Shown here one piece after another: positions 5,584 through 5,613 of a DNA stretch of 5,613 nt (position 1 is its first letter; the number at the start of each line of letters is the position of its first letter). This DNA comes from Deltaproteobacteria bacterium. GTDB taxonomy: Bacteria > Desulfobacterota > SM23-61. The stretch is from NCBI GenBank assembly GCA_029857975.1, contig JAOUFX010000254.1, positions 1 through 5,613 on the forward strand, given 5' to 3'. The translations under genes were made by a program, and so were the position numbers. Under the pieces are notes generated by a model that searched no databases, was not told the origin of the DNA, and was given only the letters and a program-made list of their open reading frames with translations.

Positions 5584-5613
5584 TTAACAGTTGTTCCCTT
5601 ACGTAGCCAAGTA

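Noticed and set aside
1..5613. CRISPR arrays, tRNA/rRNA genes, transposases or integrases
   Set aside because: No regularly spaced repeats, no tRNA cloverleaf or rRNA sequence, and no recombinase-like protein were found on reading both strands.

Overview
The window is a piece of bacterial chromosome, with every recognisable gene on the + strand, that carries parts of two solute-uptake systems. The left edge holds the end of a branched-chain amino-acid-type ABC importer: the 3' part of a livG-like ATPase gene, overlapped by a complete livF-like ATPase gene. The centre and right hold a complete three-gene TRAP transporter operon in the order dctP, dctQ, dctM (periplasmic binding protein, small membrane subunit, large membrane subunit). 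The organism is probably a Gram-negative proteobacterium. The protein style, the pairing of Liv and TRAP transporters, and the moderate GC content would suit a Desulfobacterota/Deltaproteobacteria lineage, but this is an impression from sequence style and not a database result.

Layout: 1-492 livG 3' end; 470-1177 livF, coupled by a 23-nt overlap; 1178-2134 a gap of about 957 nt without an intact gene, in which 1425-1775 encodes the C-terminal third of a short-chain dehydrogenase/reductase (SDR) that has lost its cofactor-binding and catalytic parts; 2135-3124 dctP with a signal peptide and a strong ribosome binding site; 3131-3163 a strong hairpin between dctP and dctQ; 3188-3670 dctQ; 3732-5006 dctM; 5007-5396 a stretch that includes an orphan C-terminal domain of a secreted-type protein (about 5160-5396), closed by a GAAA-tetraloop hairpin (5419-5444); then a non-coding end with an inverted repeat directly against a plausible sigma-70 promoter (5526-5583) that points out of the window.

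Function: LivG and LivF would form the ATPase pair of a Liv/HAAT importer whose permeases (LivH, LivM) and binding protein probably lie upstream. DctP would capture an organic acid or similar solute in the periplasm and deliver it to DctQ-DctM, which import it using an ion gradient. The substrate of neither system can be read from this sequence. I found no previously undescribed system. The points most worth a second look are the two gene remnants flanking the TRAP operon, the dctP/dctQ intercistronic hairpin, and the promoter-adjacent inverted repeat at the right end.
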